Positions 27,260 through 34,214 of a stretch of 38,475 bases of DNA are shown piece after piece. Each line of letters starts with the position of its first letter. The first letter of the stretch is position 1. The notes below the pieces were generated by a model, which made no database searches, was not told the DNA's origin, and was given only the letters and a program-made list of their open reading frames with translations. This DNA comes from Avimonoglobus sp965151315 (GTDB taxonomy: Bacteria; Bacillota; Clostridia; UBA1381), in contig CBCTZG010000021.1 of assembly GCA_965151315.1 (NCBI GenBank), positions 1 through 38,475 on the forward strand, in the 5' to 3' direction. A program made the position numbers and the translations under genes.

Positions 27260-27312
27260 AAAATCGGGAATCCCCATTGACAAACTATGAAAAATATGCT
27301 ATGCTTTTCCAC
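27091..27312 (-). pseudogene. Transposase (integrase-type DDE) C-terminal remnant
   Basis: A 73-residue open frame whose last about 50 residues (FYSFYDFLKQLEVRNYNYSK then FPMRPLNWKAPVDYIKAF) look like the C-terminal end of an integrase-core transposase, where a Tyr-Asn-x-x-x-Pro-x-x-x-Leu-x-x-x-x-Pro pattern closes the domain. The catalytic DDE part is missing and the first 25 residues do not match the family, so this is a decayed fragment rather than a working gene. The family name is uncertain (IS3/IS481-like). Confidence 0.55.
27277..27305 (+). promoter_or_regulatory. Strong sigA-type promoter upstream of the structured RNA
   Basis: A consensus TTGACA at 27277-27282 and TATGCT at 27300-27305 with a 17-bp spacer. 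Transcription would begin near 27312, just before the GGGG that opens the predicted closing helix of the RNA. Confidence 0.75.
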
Positions 27313-27315
27313 GAT

Positions 27316-27644
27316 GGGGACTTATGAGTTTATCATAGATACCATACTTCTTGAACCACTTCGCCTTAGGCGGAGTCAAGGCCATACGGACAGCCGGGTT
27401 CACTGCCGGACGGTGTGATTCCGTCATTATTGATTGAGTTAGAAGCTCAAATTTTATAAGTTGGTTCCTTTATAACCAGTGCTTATACGCACAAAACTTG
27501 TGAAACGGTCAATAAGAGTAGTAAAAGTAGTATTGCTATATAGACTCTGAACCCCAATGACAGCGATTCCCCAGCTGGGGGACCGTGTATTTGGAAACCA
27601 GACACAGGCTTTGCAGTGTGACGTACAGCATGGCCTGTTTTTTT
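27316..27644 (+). ncRNA. Candidate structured noncoding RNA or leader upstream of the polyamine operon
   Basis: No convincing protein is encoded here, but the plus strand folds by eye into a closed 240-nt structure. The closing helix pairs 27316-27319 with 27552-27555 and 27326-27333 with 27540-27547 (all 8 pairs, one G-U). Inside are a hairpin at 27350-27380, a GC-rich segment at 27386-27425 with competing pairings, and a three-branch junction closed by 27429-27434/27508-27513, with hairpins at 27435-27449, 27456-27486 and 27490-27502. Further hairpins at 27569-27580 and 27585-27605 precede a terminator. A consensus promoter lies just upstream. Size and layout would suit a structured RNA class such as the raiA motif, but that identity is a guess. 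It could be an independent RNA or a regulatory leader of speA. Confidence 0.7.
27604..27644 (+). terminator. Intrinsic terminator between the structured RNA and speA
   Basis: ACAGGC at 27604-27609 pairs with GCCTGT at 27633-27638, with short inner helices (TGC/GCA and TGT/ACA). Seven T residues follow at 27638-27644. It lies 28 bp before the speA start codon, a position suited to attenuation of the operon as well as to ending a free RNA. Confidence 0.75.
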
Positions 27645-27672
27645 ATTTTGTAACGAAGGGAGATTCCAGCCT

Positions 27673-29127
27673 TTGGAAAAAGAATTGCTGAATCAAAGCC
27701 GCGCTCCAATATACGAGGCCTTAGACGCTTTCCGCAACGCTCGGATCGTACCGTTCGACGTGCCGGGCCACAAGCATGGCCGTGGAAACCCGGAGCTTTC
27801 TGAATTTCTGGGAAAGCGGTGCGTAGAGGTAGACGTGAACAGCATGAAGCTTTTAGATAACCTCTGCCATCCGGTTTCTGTCATTAAGGAGGCGGAGGAT
27901 CTGGCCGCCCAGGCCTTTGGCGCAGCTCACGCATTTTTAATGGTAGGGGGGACCACCAGCGCCGTGCAGAGCATGGTGCTCTCCGTATGCAAGCGGGGGG
28001 ATGAGATCATCCTGCCCCGGAACGTGCACCGGAGCGTAATCAATTCCCTGGTGCTCTGCGGGGCCATCCCCGTGTATGTAAACCCGGAATGTGACGAGCA
28101 TCTGGGAATCCCTTTGGGAATGCGCCGGACGCAGGTGGAAAAAGCCATTTCTGAACATCCCAACGCAAAGGCGGTATTGGTGAATAATCCGACATACTAT
28201 GGCATCTGCAGCGACCTAAAGGCCATTGTGGATATGGCCCATGCCCACGGTATGCTTTGCCTGGTGGATGAGGCCCACGGCACCCACTTTTATTTCGGGG
28301 AGAATATGCCCGTTTCCGCCATGGCCGCCGGCGCCGATTTGTCGGCTGTCTCCATGCACAAAAGCGGCGGCAGCCTGACCCAGAGCAGCTTCCTTTTGGT
28401 GGGCGAGGCCGTGAACGCCGGCCATGTCCGGCAGATCATCAACCTGACCCAGACCACCAGCGGCAGCTATCTGCTCATGAGCAGTCTGGACATTTCCCGG
28501 CGGAACCTAGCCCTGCGGGGCAAGCAGGTGTTTGCCCATGTGGCTGACCTGGCCCGGTATGCCCGGGAGGAGATCAACTATGTAGGGGGCTACTACGCCT
28601 TTGGCGATGAGCTGGTCAATGGGGATTCCATCTACCAGTTTGACATGACGAAGCTGTCTGTCCATACCTTGGATATTGGTCTGGCGGGCATTGAGGTCTA
28701 CGACATCCTGCGGGACCAGTATGACATCCAGATCGAATTTGGCGATTTAGGCAATATTTTAGCGTATCTGTCCATCGGCGACCGGTTCCAGGAGGTAGAA
28801 CGGCTGGTCAGCGCGTTAGCGGAGGTCCGCCGGTGCTATCAGAAGGACAAAACCGGCCTGATGAGCCAGGAATATATTGACCCCATTGTGGCGGCCAGCC
28901 CCCAGGACGCGTTTTATGCGGAAAAGATCAGTCTGCCCTTAGACGAAGCGGAAGGCCGGGTCTGCTCGGAATTTGTCATGTGCTATCCGCCGGGAATCCC
29001 TATCCTGGCCCCGGGAGAGATGATTACCGGGAAAATCCTGGATTACATCCGTTACGCCAAGGAAAAGGGCTGCAGCATGACTGGGCCGGAGGACCCACAG
29101 ATTGAATATTTGAATGTATTAAAGTAG
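27673..29127 (+). CDS. speA: Arginine decarboxylase, fold I (Orn/Lys/Arg decarboxylase family)
   Basis: PLP-dependent decarboxylase of 484 residues, similar in layout to Bacillus SpeA, which converts arginine to agmatine in the cytosol. Landmarks are PFDVPGHKHGRG near residue 30, FLMVGGTTSAVQSM (cofactor phosphate region), LVDEAHGTHF (Asp that contacts the PLP ring) and SMHKSGGSLTQSS with K230 as the PLP lysine. The C-terminal domain includes MCYPPGIPILAPGE, a conserved family motif. The start codon is TTG at 27673, preceded by GAAGGGAG; there is no in-frame ATG nearby that would retain the N-terminal family residues. The weak start and the upstream terminator suggest tight control. Lysine or ornithine specificity cannot be fully excluded, but agmatinase downstream favours arginine. 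Confidence 0.92.
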   Translation: MEKELLNQSRAPIYEALDAFRNARIVPFDVPGHKHGRGNPELSEFLGKRCVEVDVNSMKLLDNLCHPVSVIKEAEDLAAQAFGAAHAFLMVGGTTSAVQSMVLSVCKRGDEIILPRNVHRSVINSLVLCGAIPVYVNPECDEHLGIPLGMRRTQVEKAISEHPNAKAVLVNNPTYYGICSDLKAIVDMAHAHGMLCLVDEAHGTHFYFGENMPVSAMAAGADLSAVSMHKSGGSLTQSSFLLVGEAVNAGHVRQIINLTQTTSGSYLLMSSLDISRRNLALRGKQVFAHVADLARYAREEINYVGGYYAFGDELVNGDSIYQFDMTKLSVHTLDIGLAGIEVYDILRDQYDIQIEFGDLGNILAYLSIGDRFQEVERLVSALAEVRRCYQKDKTGLMSQEYIDPIVAASPQDAFYAEKISLPLDEAEGRVCSEFVMCYPPGIPILAPGEMITGKILDYIRYAKEKGCSMTGPEDPQIEYLNVLK

Positions 29128-29137
29128 GAGAATGGCA

Positions 29138-29989
29138 ATGGATTTATGGTTCAGTGAAAAGCATACTCCGGACGTGAAGCTCAGCGTCCGGGTCAGGCGG
29201 CAGCTATATTCCCAGCAGAGCGACTATCAGCAGATCGACGTGTTTGAAACCAACGAGTTTGGGCGGATCCTGACCTTAGACGGCAATATCATGCTCACGG
29301 AGCGGGACGAATTTATATACGACGAAATGATCACCCATGTACCTATGGCGGTGCATCCGGGAATTCAGAAGATTTTAGTCATCGGCGCCGGGGACGGCGG
29401 CGTGGTCAAGGAGCTGACCCGGTACGACCGGGTGAAGCACATTGATTTGGTGGAAATGGATCCCATGGTAATTGATGTATGCCGGGAATACCTGCCCCAG
29501 AACGCCTGCCGGCTGGATGATGAGCGGGTACATATCCATTTTGGAAACAGCTTGAAATTCCTGCGCCGGTGTTCCAATAAATACGACTTGATCATCGTAG
29601 ACTCCAACGACCCCTACGGCCCGGCGGAAGGCTTTTTCACCCGGGAATTTTACGGCAGCTGCTATAATGCTCTAAAGGCGGATGGGATCATGGTGAATCA
29701 GCAGGGAAGCCCTTTTTATAAGGAGGACAACACCGCCATGCTCCGGAGCCACAAGCGGATTGCCGAAACCTTCCCCATCAGCCGGGTGTACCAGGCCCAT
29801 ATCCCCACCTACGCGGCGGGCTACTGGCTGTTCGGTTTTGCCAGCAAGAAACGGCACCCGATCGACGACTTCGACGGGGAAGCCTGGAAACAGCTGAACC
29901 TGCGGACAAAGTACTATACCCCCAAGCTGCACGTCGGCTCCTTTTACCTGCCGGCGTTTTTAGAGGAGTGCCTGCGCGATGTTGAATAA
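29138..29989 (+). CDS. speE: Spermidine synthase (aminopropyltransferase)
   Basis: Aminopropyltransferase of 283 residues that moves the aminopropyl group of decarboxylated SAM to putrescine. ATG 29138 is preferred to ATG 29132 because AGGAG ends 7 nt before it and MDLWFSEKHTPD is the classic family N-terminus. Motifs are an N-terminal beta domain (LTLDGNIMLTERDEFIYDEM), the Rossmann glycine loop VIGAGDGGVVKELTRY, VEMDPMVIDVCREYLP and the active-site loop VDSNDPYGPAEGFFTREFY; the usual Thr of DSTDP is Asn here, while both Asp residues are kept. It starts 10 bp after speA and overlaps speB by 11 bp. No speD gene is present in the window, so decarboxylated SAM must come from elsewhere or another substrate is used. 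Confidence 0.92.
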   Translation: MDLWFSEKHTPDVKLSVRVRRQLYSQQSDYQQIDVFETNEFGRILTLDGNIMLTERDEFIYDEMITHVPMAVHPGIQKILVIGAGDGGVVKELTRYDRVKHIDLVEMDPMVIDVCREYLPQNACRLDDERVHIHFGNSLKFLRRCSNKYDLIIVDSNDPYGPAEGFFTREFYGSCYNALKADGIMVNQQGSPFYKEDNTAMLRSHKRIAETFPISRVYQAHIPTYAAGYWLFGFASKKRHPIDDFDGEAWKQLNLRTKYYTPKLHVGSFYLPAFLEECLRDVE

Positions 29990-30836
29990 AAATATCAGTA
30001 CGTTTATTGGCTGCGGCGCGGAGTATCCGGATGCGGAAATCGTCCTGTTCGGCGCACCGTTTGATTCGACCACCAGTTACCGCCCCGGCGCCCGGTTCGG
30101 CCCGGCGGCCATTCGCAGTGAGAGCTGGGGCTTGGAAACCTACAGTCCCTATCAGGATAAGGATTTAGAGGATTACGCCGTTTTTGACAGCGGTGATTTA
30201 GAGCTGTGCTTTGGCAGCAGCGAGACCGCCTTGGCGGATATCCAGGATCGGGCGGAAATGATTTTGGCTGACGGCAAGCTGCCCTTTCTTTTGGGCGGCG
30301 AGCATTTGGTGACCCTGGGCGCCGTCCGGGCCGCTGCCAAACGTTACCCGGAACTGACAGTAATCCATTTTGACGCCCATACCGATCTGCGGGATGATTA
30401 CTTGGGGGCAAAGCTGAGCCATGCCTGCGTGATCCGCCGGTGCCATGATCTGCTGGGGGACGGGCAGATCCACCAGTTCTGCATCCGCAGCGGCGAGCGG
30501 GCGGAGTGGCAGTTTGCACGGAGTGGGAAAACCTGCCTGCATCCCTATGACTTCACGGGGCTTTTAGAAACCGTGCAGGCGCTGGGGGACAGGCCCGTCT
30601 ATTTTACCATTGATTTAGACTGTTTGGATCCGTCCGTATTCCCCGGTACAGGCACGCCGGAACCGGGCGGCGTCAGCTTCTTAGCCCTTTTAGAGGCGAT
30701 CCGGACCGTATGCAAAGCCAACGTAGTGGCCTGCGACGTCAATGAGCTGGCCCCGGGCTTAGACTCTACCGGCACCAGTACTGCGGCGGCCTGCAAAGTA
30801 GTCCGGGAGCTTTTACTGGGACTTTTGGGAAAATAA
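29979..30836 (+). CDS. speB: Agmatinase/ureohydrolase
   Basis: Ureohydrolase of the arginase/agmatinase family, 285 residues, expected to convert agmatine to putrescine and urea. All dimanganese motifs are visible: LLGGEH, IHFDAHTDLRDDY, SHAC and the IDLDCLDPS/PGTGTPEPGG region, followed by DVNELAP. The ATG lies inside the end of speE (11-bp overlap), so translation is coupled. With the dehydrogenase/decarboxylase pair downstream, the enzyme might instead act on N1-aminopropylagmatine to release spermidine, an activity known for relatives in carboxyaminopropylagmatine pathways; the sequence alone does not decide. Confidence 0.93.
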   Translation: MLNKNISTFIGCGAEYPDAEIVLFGAPFDSTTSYRPGARFGPAAIRSESWGLETYSPYQDKDLEDYAVFDSGDLELCFGSSETALADIQDRAEMILADGKLPFLLGGEHLVTLGAVRAAAKRYPELTVIHFDAHTDLRDDYLGAKLSHACVIRRCHDLLGDGQIHQFCIRSGERAEWQFARSGKTCLHPYDFTGLLETVQALGDRPVYFTIDLDCLDPSVFPGTGTPEPGGVSFLALLEAIRTVCKANVVACDVNELAPGLDSTGTSTAAACKVVRELLLGLLGK

Positions 30837-30854
30837 TCAAAAGGAGAATTGGAA

Positions 30855-32114
30855 ATGAGCAAGGTATTGATTATCGGCTGCGGCGGCGTGGCCTCTGTGG
30901 CCATTCAGAAATGCTGCCAGTGCAGCGAAGTATTTACGGAAATTTGTATCGCCAGCCGAACCAAGGAAAAGTGCGACGCTTTGGCGGACAAGCTCCGTCC
31001 TCATACGAAAACAATGATCACAACAGCCCAGGTAGACGCGGACAGCAGAGAAGGGCTCATTGCGCTGATCAAAGCATACCAGCCGGCGCTGGTTATGCAT
31101 ATCGCCCTGCCCTACCAGAATCTTGCGGTTATGGACGCCTGCTTGGCCTGCGGGGTGAATTATATGGATACGGCCAACTATGAGCCGGAGGACGTTCAGG
31201 AGCCCGGCTGGCGGGCGGCCTATGAAAAGCGCTGCAAGGAGCAGGGCTTTTCGGCGTATTTTGACTATTCCTGGCAGTGGGCCTATCAGGAAAAATTTAA
31301 AACGGCGGGGCTGACCGCCCTTTTGGGCAGCGGCTTTGACCCAGGGGTGACCCAGGCCTACTGTGCCTATGCCTTAAAGCATCATTTTGATACGATTGAT
31401 ACCATTGACATCTTAGACTGCAACGGCGGCGATCACGGCTACCCCTTTGCCACCAATTTTAACCCGGAGATCAACCTCCGGGAGGTTTCCGCCCCGGGCT
31501 CCTACTGGGAGGACGGCCATTGGGTGGAGGTCCCGGCCATGAGCATTCACCGGGAATACGATTTTGACCAGGTGGGCAAAAAGGATATGTATCTTCTGCA
31601 CCATGAGGAGATTGAAAGCCTGGCGAAAAACATCCCCGGGGTACGGCGGATCCGGTTTTTCATGACCTTCGGCCAAAGCTACCTGACCCATATGCGGTGC
31701 CTGGAAAACGTGGGCATGCTTTCCACGGAGCCGATTTTGTACGAGGGCCGGGAGATCGTGCCGATCCAGTTTTTAAAGGCCCTGCTGCCTGACCCGGCCT
31801 CCCTGGGTCCCCGGACGGTAGGCAAAACCAATATCGGCTGTATTTTCACCGGGAAAAAAGACGGCAAGGAAAAGAAATATTATCTTTATAACGTATGCGA
31901 CCATCAGGCATGCTACCGGGAGGTAGGCTCCCAGGCAATATCCTATACTACCGGTGTGCCGGCCATGTGCGGCGCGCTGATGCTCCTTTCCGGCCAGTGG
32001 GGCCGGCCGGGGGTCTATACGGTGGAGGAATTCGACCCGGATCCCTTTATGGACGCGCTGGCCAGGTACGGCCTGCCCTGGCAGGAAAGCTTCGGCCCGG
32101 AACTGGTTCCCTAA
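30855..32114 (+). CDS. Carboxynorspermidine/carboxyspermidine dehydrogenase (saccharopine dehydrogenase-like)
   Basis: Oxidoreductase of 419 residues in the LYS1/saccharopine dehydrogenase fold. It condenses aspartate semialdehyde with a diamine (1,3-diaminopropane, putrescine or agmatine) and reduces the imine with NADPH. An N-terminal Rossmann motif is seen at VLIIGCGGVASVA; GSGFDPGVTQAYCAYALKH and DTIDILDCNGGDHG are typical of the polyamine subgroup. ATG 30855 is chosen, 8 nt after AAGGAG; a TTG at 30849 is in frame. It lies 18 bp after speB and 12 bp before nspC, the usual gene pair. The product of the pair depends on the diamine used. Confidence 0.9.
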   Translation: MSKVLIIGCGGVASVAIQKCCQCSEVFTEICIASRTKEKCDALADKLRPHTKTMITTAQVDADSREGLIALIKAYQPALVMHIALPYQNLAVMDACLACGVNYMDTANYEPEDVQEPGWRAAYEKRCKEQGFSAYFDYSWQWAYQEKFKTAGLTALLGSGFDPGVTQAYCAYALKHHFDTIDTIDILDCNGGDHGYPFATNFNPEINLREVSAPGSYWEDGHWVEVPAMSIHREYDFDQVGKKDMYLLHHEEIESLAKNIPGVRRIRFFMTFGQSYLTHMRCLENVGMLSTEPILYEGREIVPIQFLKALLPDPASLGPRTVGKTNIGCIFTGKKDGKEKKYYLYNVCDHQACYREVGSQAISYTTGVPAMCGALMLLSGQWGRPGVYTVEEFDPDPFMDALARYGLPWQESFGPELVP

Positions 32115-32126
32115 AGGAGACGGGCC

Positions 32127-33296
32127 ATGCAGCTGACAGAAGAAACCATAGCAAGCCTTCCCACGCCATGCTATTTGCTGGACGAAGGGAAGCTTTTAGA
32201 AAACGCCAAAATTCTGGGGGATATTCAAAAGCGCGCCGGATGCAAGATCCTGTTGGCGCAGAAAGCCTTTTCCAATTATGCCCTATACCCCCTGCTGGCC
32301 CCGTATCTGGCCGGGACTGAGGCCAGCGGCCTGTATGAGGCCCGGCTGGGCCGGGAAGAAATGCCGGGGAAGGAGTGCCACGTTTTCTGCGGCGCCTATA
32401 AAAGGGCGGATTTCCCGGCAGTTTTGGAATATGCGGACCATATTGTGTTCAATAGCGTGAGCCAGCTAAAAGCCCTTGGCCCCCAGGCCAGGGCGGCGGG
32501 GAAAAGCCTGGGCCTGCGGATCAACCCGGAGTGCTCTACCCAGACGGGCCATGCTATTTACGACCCCTGCGCCCCCGGCAGCCGGCTGGGGGCGACGCGG
32601 GCCCGGTGGGACGCGGAAATGACCCCGGCGGCCCTGGCCCTTTTGGACGGCCTGCACTTCCATACCCTCTGCGAGCAGGACAGCGACGCGCTGGAAAAGA
32701 CCCTGGCAGCAGTGGAGGCCGGATTTTGGGACGTCCTCCCCAAAATGCGGTGGCTGAATATGGGCGGCGGGCACCACATCACCCGGCCGGGTTATGATAT
32801 CCCCCGGCTGGAGCGGTGCATAACCCGGATGCAGGAAGGCTACGGCTTGGAGGTTTACCTGGAGCCGGGGGAAGCGGTGGCCTTGGGGGCAGGATATTTG
32901 GTAACGGAGGTTTTGGACGTGATCCAAAACGGGATCCGGATCGCCATTGTGGACGCCAGCGCCGCCTGCCATATGCCGGATGTGCTGGAAATGCCCTATA
33001 CGCCGCCTTTAGCCGGTGCCCGGCCCCTAAAGCCGGGGGCGCTGGCGGGGGAGCCCTGGGGGTACCGGCTGGGCGGGCCAACCTGCCTGGCCGGGGACGT
33101 GATCGGGGACTATAGCTTTGACGGCCCCGTCGGGCCCGGCCGGCGGCTGGTTTTTGAGGATATGGCGATTTACACCATGGTCAAAAACAATACGTTCAAC
33201 GGGATGCCCCTGCCGGAAATCCTGGTACTGCGCCGGGACGGCCGGGTGGAATCCATCCGGAGATTCGGGTATGATGATTTTAAAAACCGTCTGTAA
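32127..33296 (+). CDS. nspC: Carboxynorspermidine decarboxylase
   Basis: PLP-dependent decarboxylase of the alanine-racemase fold (fold III), 389 residues. It decarboxylates the carboxylated triamine made by the preceding dehydrogenase. The PLP lysine is in ILLAQKAFSNYA (the family normally shows a Lys in ALKCFA or a similar stretch), with LHFHTLCEQDSDALE, the phosphate-binding NMGGGHHIT, the EPGEAVAL loop and the Cys-containing GGPTCLAGD segment at the dimer interface. It is the last gene of the polyamine operon, with AAAGGAG 7 nt before the ATG, and is followed by an intrinsic terminator. Confidence 0.92.
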   Translation: MQLTEETIASLPTPCYLLDEGKLLENAKILGDIQKRAGCKILLAQKAFSNYALYPLLAPYLAGTEASGLYEARLGREEMPGKECHVFCGAYKRADFPAVLEYADHIVFNSVSQLKALGPQARAAGKSLGLRINPECSTQTGHAIYDPCAPGSRLGATRARWDAEMTPAALALLDGLHFHTLCEQDSDALEKTLAAVEAGFWDVLPKMRWLNMGGGHHITRPGYDIPRLERCITRMQEGYGLEVYLEPGEAVALGAGYLVTEVLDVIQNGIRIAIVDASAACHMPDVLEMPYTPPLAGARPLKPGALAGEPWGYRLGGPTCLAGDVIGDYSFDGPVGPGRRLVFEDMAIYTMVKNNTFNGMPLPEILVLRRDGRVESIRRFGYDDFKNRL

Positions 33297-33298
33297 TC

Positions 33299-33341
33299 AA
33301 AAGCCGCCGCTTCTGCAAAGGGCAGGAGGGGCGGCTTTTTT
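33299..33341. terminator. Intrinsic terminator, usable from both sides
   Basis: AAAAGCCGCC at 33299-33308 pairs with GGCGGCTTTT at 33330-33339; an inner CTGC/GCAG hairpin adds stability, and T residues continue to 33341. It ends the polyamine operon and, with the A-run on its left side, can also stop the convergent minus-strand XRE gene. Confidence 0.88.
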
Positions 33342-33351
33342 GCATGGGGCT

Positions 33352-33591
33352 TTAATCCTCCAGGTCCTGGAAATACGAACTGGCGAAGAACGCGCCCAAG
33401 GTTACCTGCAGGCCGCTGCAGATTGCTATAATGGTGTTCAGCTTGGGGGCGGGGATATCCGGGCCGCCGGCAGTGAGGTTTCGCAGGGTTTTCTTGGAAA
33501 GGCCGGTAAGCTCGGCTAAGTCTTGGATGGACAGGCCCCGGCGGGCGCACAGCTGCCTGACCCGGCTTTGGATTGCTTCAGTTGTCGTCAT
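33352..33591 (-). CDS. Small XRE/Cro-type transcriptional regulator
   Basis: DNA-binding protein of 79 residues made almost entirely of one Cro/C1-type helix-turn-helix: SIQDLAELTGLSKKTLRNLT is the helix-turn-helix core. AAAGGAG precedes the ATG. It lies 39 bp downstream of a small Cys-rich gene on the same strand, so both are probably one transcript. The dyad repeats upstream of the pair at 34027-34056 are candidate binding sites for autoregulation. The target genes are not known. Confidence 0.85.
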   Translation of the reverse strand: MTTTEAIQSRVRQLCARRGLSIQDLAELTGLSKKTLRNLTAGGPDIPAPKLNTIIAICSGLQVTLGAFFASSYFQDLED

Positions 33592-33630
33592 ATTTTTTCT
33601 CCTTTTCCGTTATGTAATTTTTACATCTCA

Positions 33631-33834
33631 TTATATAATTTTGGAATCATTTCTTGCCGGCGCGGCTTTAAAATGCTGGCAGGCACGCACGTCGTAGTCC
33701 CGGAATTTCGCCCGGGGGGAAATGCAGTGGCCGTAGGGCAGGGCGAAATATTGGGATTTGCCGCCGTCCCAAACATAGTGGCGCAGAAAATACCTGCAAT
33801 TTCCGCAGATGTTTTTTTCTTTGGTGCTGCGCAT
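33631..33834 (-). CDS. Small Cys-rich protein, possible zinc-binding
   Basis: Protein of 67 residues starting at the ATG 33834-33832, chosen because AAGGAGG stands just upstream. Four cysteines occur as CGNC, GHC and RAC within 45 residues, with conserved-looking aromatic residues (CRYFLRHYV; CQHFK), which suits one metal site of the zinc-ribbon kind. A longer in-frame reading from 33966 adds 44 residues that carry no recognisable features, so I treat that stretch as leader. Co-transcribed with the XRE gene. No function known to me. Confidence 0.65.
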   Translation of the reverse strand: MRSTKEKNICGNCRYFLRHYVWDGGKSQYFALPYGHCISPRAKFRDYDVRACQHFKAAPARNDSKII

Positions 33835-33908
33835 AAAAATCCTCCTTTCTGTGTCAATTTTGAAACCAGTCATACCACAGTGCTGCATGGAAATGGTGAC
33901 CAGAATGG

Positions 33909-33928
33909 GACTTTTTATAAAAAAAGTC
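33909..33928 (-). promoter_or_regulatory. Leader hairpin upstream of the Cys-rich/XRE genes
   Basis: GACTTTTT at 33909-33916 pairs with AAAAAGTC at 33921-33928 around a 4-nt loop, 75 nt before the ATG of the Cys-rich gene. On the minus strand it is not followed by a T-run, so an RNA-stability or translational role is more likely than termination. Confidence 0.5.
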
Positions 33929-34026
33929 TCGACTTTGATTTGAGAATGGTTTTTTGCATCAATCATCTCCCTTTTGCTTTATATGTGCTATATTAACACA
34001 AAATTTGCGTTAGGGTATAGACTATT

Positions 34027-34056
34027 GCATTAGATAATGTAAGCATTAGATAATGT
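34027..34056. repeat. Tandem 14-bp dyad repeat, candidate operators
   Basis: GCATTAGATAATGT occurs twice, at 34027-34040 and 34043-34056, with a 16-bp period. Each copy contains the dyad CATTA-GA-TAATG, a form typical of dimeric repressor sites. A minus-strand promoter-like sequence overlaps them. They are plausible operators for the XRE protein encoded downstream. Confidence 0.65.
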
Positions 34057-34082
34057 TTTCAGTAGATGGACAAAATTGCATT

Positions 34083-34176
34083 AAAAAATCTTCTTTGCTT
34101 AAGACAGGTGCTGCACAGCTTTTTTATAATATCATATAATTATAAAAATGATGTTTACACCTATAAGCAAAGAAGA
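34083..34176 (-). terminator. Large hairpin with T-run, flippase transcript end
   Basis: TCTTCTTTGCTTA at 34089-34101 is perfectly complementary to 34164-34176. Inside, AGGTG (34106-34110) pairs with CACCT (34158-34162), and a 10-bp AT stem (TTTTTATAAT/ATTATAAAAA) sits at the top. Read on the minus strand, the outer stem is followed by six T residues, so it can terminate the flippase transcript 38 bp after its stop codon. The size is unusual for a terminator. Confidence 0.7.
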
Positions 34177-34214
34177 AAATTTTCAAAAAAATAATTAGAA
34201 CAAAAAAACTGACT

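Larger units (their letters stand above)
33835..34214. other. AT-rich intergenic regulatory region
   Basis: Between the Cys-rich gene and the flippase gene, both on the minus strand, lie about 380 bp without a supported gene. It contains a 20-nt hairpin (33909-33928) in the leader of the Cys-rich/XRE transcript, a tandem dyad repeat (34027-34056), a weak minus-strand promoter candidate near the dyads (TTACAT, 17 bp, TATACC) and a long hairpin with a minus-strand T-run (34083-34176). Confidence 0.7.

Noticed and set aside
27388..27425. tRNA-like GGTTCA segment
   Set aside because: No cloverleaf can be formed around it; the bases fit better as part of the larger RNA fold.
27316..27644. T-box, tmRNA, RNase P or SRP RNA
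   Set aside because: The diagnostic sequences of these RNAs (for example the T-box GGTGG-ACCGCG, the tmRNA CCA-ended acceptor and the SRP GGAAGGAAGCA) are not present.
33631..33966. Longer 111-residue form of the Cys-rich protein
   Set aside because: The extra 44 residues have no features, while a strong AAGGAGG supports the internal ATG at 33834; it remains a weak alternative.
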